Of a stretch of DNA of 64,000 bases, positions 61,119 to 64,000 are shown in pieces; position 1 is the stretch's first letter; each line of letters starts with the position of its first letter. The position numbers and the translations under genes are program-made. The notes beneath the pieces were generated by a model. That model was not told the DNA's origin. It did no database searches and worked only from the letters and a program-made list of their open reading frames with translations. This DNA comes from Vitis vinifera (taxonomy: Eukaryota; Streptophyta; Magnoliopsida; Vitales; Vitaceae): positions 32,657,501-32,721,500 of the forward strand of contig NC_081822.1 in assembly GCF_030704535.1 (NCBI RefSeq), given 5' to 3'.

Positions 61119-61954
61119 AGGAAAACAAAATATTAAGCCTTGTAGCTTCTCGTCTTCATTTCAACTTTCATTGAATGTTGTGCAATTCATCTAGCAAGTT
61201 GATTTTAAACTTGTAGACAGAAAATCAAAAACTACAATTTTGGATTTTTTTTCCCCCCTTTCCTTTTTTGCAGTTTCTCTATATCAAAGGGTTAAGGGTT
61301 ATATTGGTTTAAAAAAAAAAAAAAGGTCTCCATGAGCATCTTTTCACATAAAGCTAAACAAAAAGATAAGATATTCTTAAAAAAGAATGATTCAGTACAA
61401 GAAATCACACTTTTACCTGCAAATTTACTTACAGCTAATAGTTTAGAAATTGCCACTATATGTTTTAGCGATAATTTTTTTTACTACCACAACATGACCA
61501 CTATATGTGCTGTCACTAAATGTTTTAGCTGCAATTTCAAAAATATGCAGCTAATTGTTGTTGTTTTAGCCACAACATCATTTTTGTAGGTAAAAAATAA
61601 CTATTTAGTCACAACATTTATTATCATAAATTTAAAATATTATTGCCACAAAAGATACAAAATATTTTAGTTTTTTTTACTGAAAGTAATTTGTTTTCAA
61701 ATTTTAAGTTATTTATTTTTTTACTTTTTCATAACTTATAATAAACTTTTTATTAAATAAAAAAAGCTAAAATATATAGTTTTTTCTAAGTAAAAAAAAT
61801 AATATATTATTTTTTCTTTTTTTCTTTTTAATGTTTAATAAAAATAAAATACTACAAAAAAAAAACAACCTAATATTTAATACTATTAAATATTAATGTT
61901 CTATTTAAAATTAAGTAAAAAAATAAACATCACTTAAGTCTTTATCTTTGAATC
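61119..61954. other. Spacer with possible CACTA-type end debris
   Basis: About 61390-61640 has AGTACAAGAAATCACACTTT followed by repeated TTTTAGC(G/C)A words, like degraded CACTA transposon ends. A small element like the one at 45755 seems to lie at about 61660-61935. No gene. Confidence 0.35.
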
Positions 61955-62590
61955 ACAAATTATACTACGTCCAACCAACTCAGTATTTTTCATTTTTTAT
62001 TTATGATTTCCACTTTTGTTTATTTTTTTCTTCCAATTTTTATTGCCAAGTTATTTGAGAGCATGTAGAAAAATATTTTTACGAAATAAGCTTAAATAAA
62101 AAAAAATCAATTAATAAAAAACAAGAAAATGCTACGTGGACAATTTAAGAGGTTCCTTTATTCTTTCATGGTTTCATGTTGTTAAGCAATTTAGCTGTAT
62201 TTTTTTTATTATATTGTTTAGGGTATGGGTATAACTCTATGTATAGAACCTCTCATATTCATTTTATGTTGATAATGTTTTATGGTGGCTCCCCTCTCTC
62301 GTGCTCAAACGTACAACACTCAGTGCGGGACAACATACTAAACTTTAGTACCTTAAATATATCAAACTTTTTGTTTTTTCCTTGGAATAACAGAAAGTGT
62401 TGACAGATTAAAATAATTCAAAATTCACGTGGTTTCCTAAAAAAGAAACAGAAAGTAATGTGGGAGCAGGTAGCAGGAACACTCCAGCTTCCAGAATTAG
62501 TACGGACAGCTTCATCCCACATCCCACCACCTGCTACATTATTCTCTCATTTTTTTTATTCTATTCACTCTCGGCATCCTCCATCTTCTC
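61955..62590 (+). repeat. Segment S, copy 2 (without the fold-back element)
   Basis: Counterpart of 49687-51540 and of the flank at 48330. It lacks both insertions seen there, so it shows the empty sites. Its end at 62590 coincides with the start of composite repeat R copy 3. Confidence 0.75.
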
Positions 62591-64000
62591 CAAGGCTCAA
62601 GTTCTAGGAGCCATTTCTCCCTAGGTGGGCCACAATCCCCAAGTAGACCTTTTACATGAAAACTTTTTAATAGTAACCTACAGGGTGTTTGGTTTTTTTT
62701 AGATTTTTATTTAAAAGCAATTTATTTTTAAATTTTAAGTTATTTATTTTTATATATTTTCATAATTTATTATAATTTTTGGTTAAATAAAAAAAGTCAA
62801 AATATTTTATTTTTTTTAAGAAAAAAATAATATATTAATTTATATTTTATTTTTACTTTTTAATGCTTAATAAAAATAAAATAATACAAAAACAAATAAC
62901 CAAATACTTAACGCTATTAAATACTATTTAGTTTTAATTTTTGTTTAGAATTAAATGAAAAAGACAAACATTACCTCAAAGTTAGTAAGAAATGGGTATT
63001 GTAAGTTCTTTTTTTTTTTTTTGTTATAATTTTATTAATTTCCTATATGGATTTAGAAATAGGGAAAAATGGTGTCTTATCGATTTTATTTTGTAGTAGA
63101 AACTAAAACTAAAATTTTAAGGAAAATTATATTAATAAATTATTATTTATCATCATATAACTTTTTCTTGTAAACTTAGCATCCGTTTGGAAATGTTTTT
63201 TGAAATTTATTTTTTAAAAGCTATTTTTAAGTTAAAAAATAAAAAACAGTTTTTAAAAACAAGTTTTAAAAAATATAATAAAATTGACCCATATTTTTAT
63301 TTTGTTTTTAAAAACTAGTGAAAACAACTTCTACTTATTTTCTAAAAATTGTTTTATATATTACTTTATTTTTAAAAATTGTTTTTGGGCAACAACGACC
63401 AAACAATATTAGTTTTAAAAACATTTTTTTTTTATTTTTAAAAATAAAAAACTGTTTTTAAATTACACAACCAAACTGGCTTTGAGCTTTTTTGAGCTTA
63501 AATAAAAATTTCAATTCCAAAAAACCATAAGCAACCCTTGTTTGAAATAAATTATAATTAGTTGTTTCCTTACTTATTATAAACATAGATAATCAAAACA
63601 CAAACTAATTACATTTAAAAACATAATTTTTTCCCAATTATTGAAGTAGGTTACAATAGAAAAATAACTAAAATAATTATTGCTTTTTAATGAAATTGAA
63701 TTCCCTCAACATAGTGTTTTAACTTCTTTTTTTTTTTTTAACCTTTACAATATCATAAAATAACTTACATTGTATAATATAGTGTGTGTATTTATTAACA
63801 CTTGAGTTTGGGAATGGAATGGTTTTATGATGTGCATGGGGGTGGGGGAAGAGATGTTAATGCAAAGTTGAATGAAGTTGCTTTTGCTATGGAGAATACA
63901 AAGAAGTTATTACTTAATTTTTATAATATAGTGTGTATTTATTACTTAATTTTTATTTTAAGTATATTTACGTTATATAATAAAATTAATTTTAAATTAT
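62591..64000 (+). repeat. Composite repeat R, copy 3, running off the window
   Basis: Enters copy R at its internal AAGGCTCAAGTTCTAGGAGC word and then follows R copy 1 closely to the window edge, including both small elements (about 62690-62978 and 63180-63480). Confidence 0.75.

Noticed and set aside
1-64000. CRISPR array, operons, ribosome binding sites or bacterial origin
   Set aside because: The introns and repeats are those of a plant nuclear genome; none of these features is expected or seen.

Overview
The window looks like nuclear DNA of a woody eudicot, most probably a grapevine (Vitis). Four kinds of evidence point there: plant genes with GT-AG introns, very AT-rich intergenic DNA packed with small inverted-repeat elements, grape-style LINE pieces, and plant disease-resistance exons. 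The species name is an inference; no search was run.

Layout. 0.8-2.6 kb (minus): intact five-exon GDSL esterase/lipase. 5.9-11.1 kb (plus): split gene for a LysM protein with one membrane helix. 11.7-15.4 kb: a 5'-truncated LINE and two opposed Copia fossils. 15.9-41 kb: a resistance-gene cluster. 41.3-44.4 kb (minus): a small conserved plant gene of unknown function (143 aa). 44.4-64 kb: no convincing protein gene; it is a mosaic of duplicated AT-rich blocks, fold-back elements, minisatellite and microsatellites.

The main point of interest is the resistance cluster. Two tandem minus-strand genes encode a TIR domain joined to a shortened NB-ARC domain, and that is fused in one uninterrupted exon to the LIM and peptidase regions of a DA1-type protein. 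There is no ARC2/MHD region and no LRR. This resembles Arabidopsis CHS3/DAR4 (TIR-NB-LRR-LIM-DA1) but is far shorter. In both copies the DA1 zinc-peptidase motif HExxH reads HLMMR, so the DA1 part should be catalytically dead, as expected of an integrated decoy. The first copy predicts a 776-aa protein. The second is split by a 319-bp insertion at the LIM/DA1 border. On the plus strand, 33.9-39.7 kb, lie two related TIR genes that lack most of the NB domain and end in an unusual repeated tail; one is broken, the other predicts a 260-aa TIR-only protein with a basic C-terminus. A decayed DA1 3' end at 40.8 kb, in the same orientation, suggests this plus-strand arm once carried the same fusion, making the cluster an inverted duplication.

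Between the arms is a duplicated intergenic block whose second copy is split by a 3.2-kb LTR-type fossil with 5-bp target duplications. That fossil carries a piece of a homogentisate solanesyltransferase gene. All coordinates for introns, repeats and element ends were read by eye; repeat borders are approximate unless a target duplication is given.
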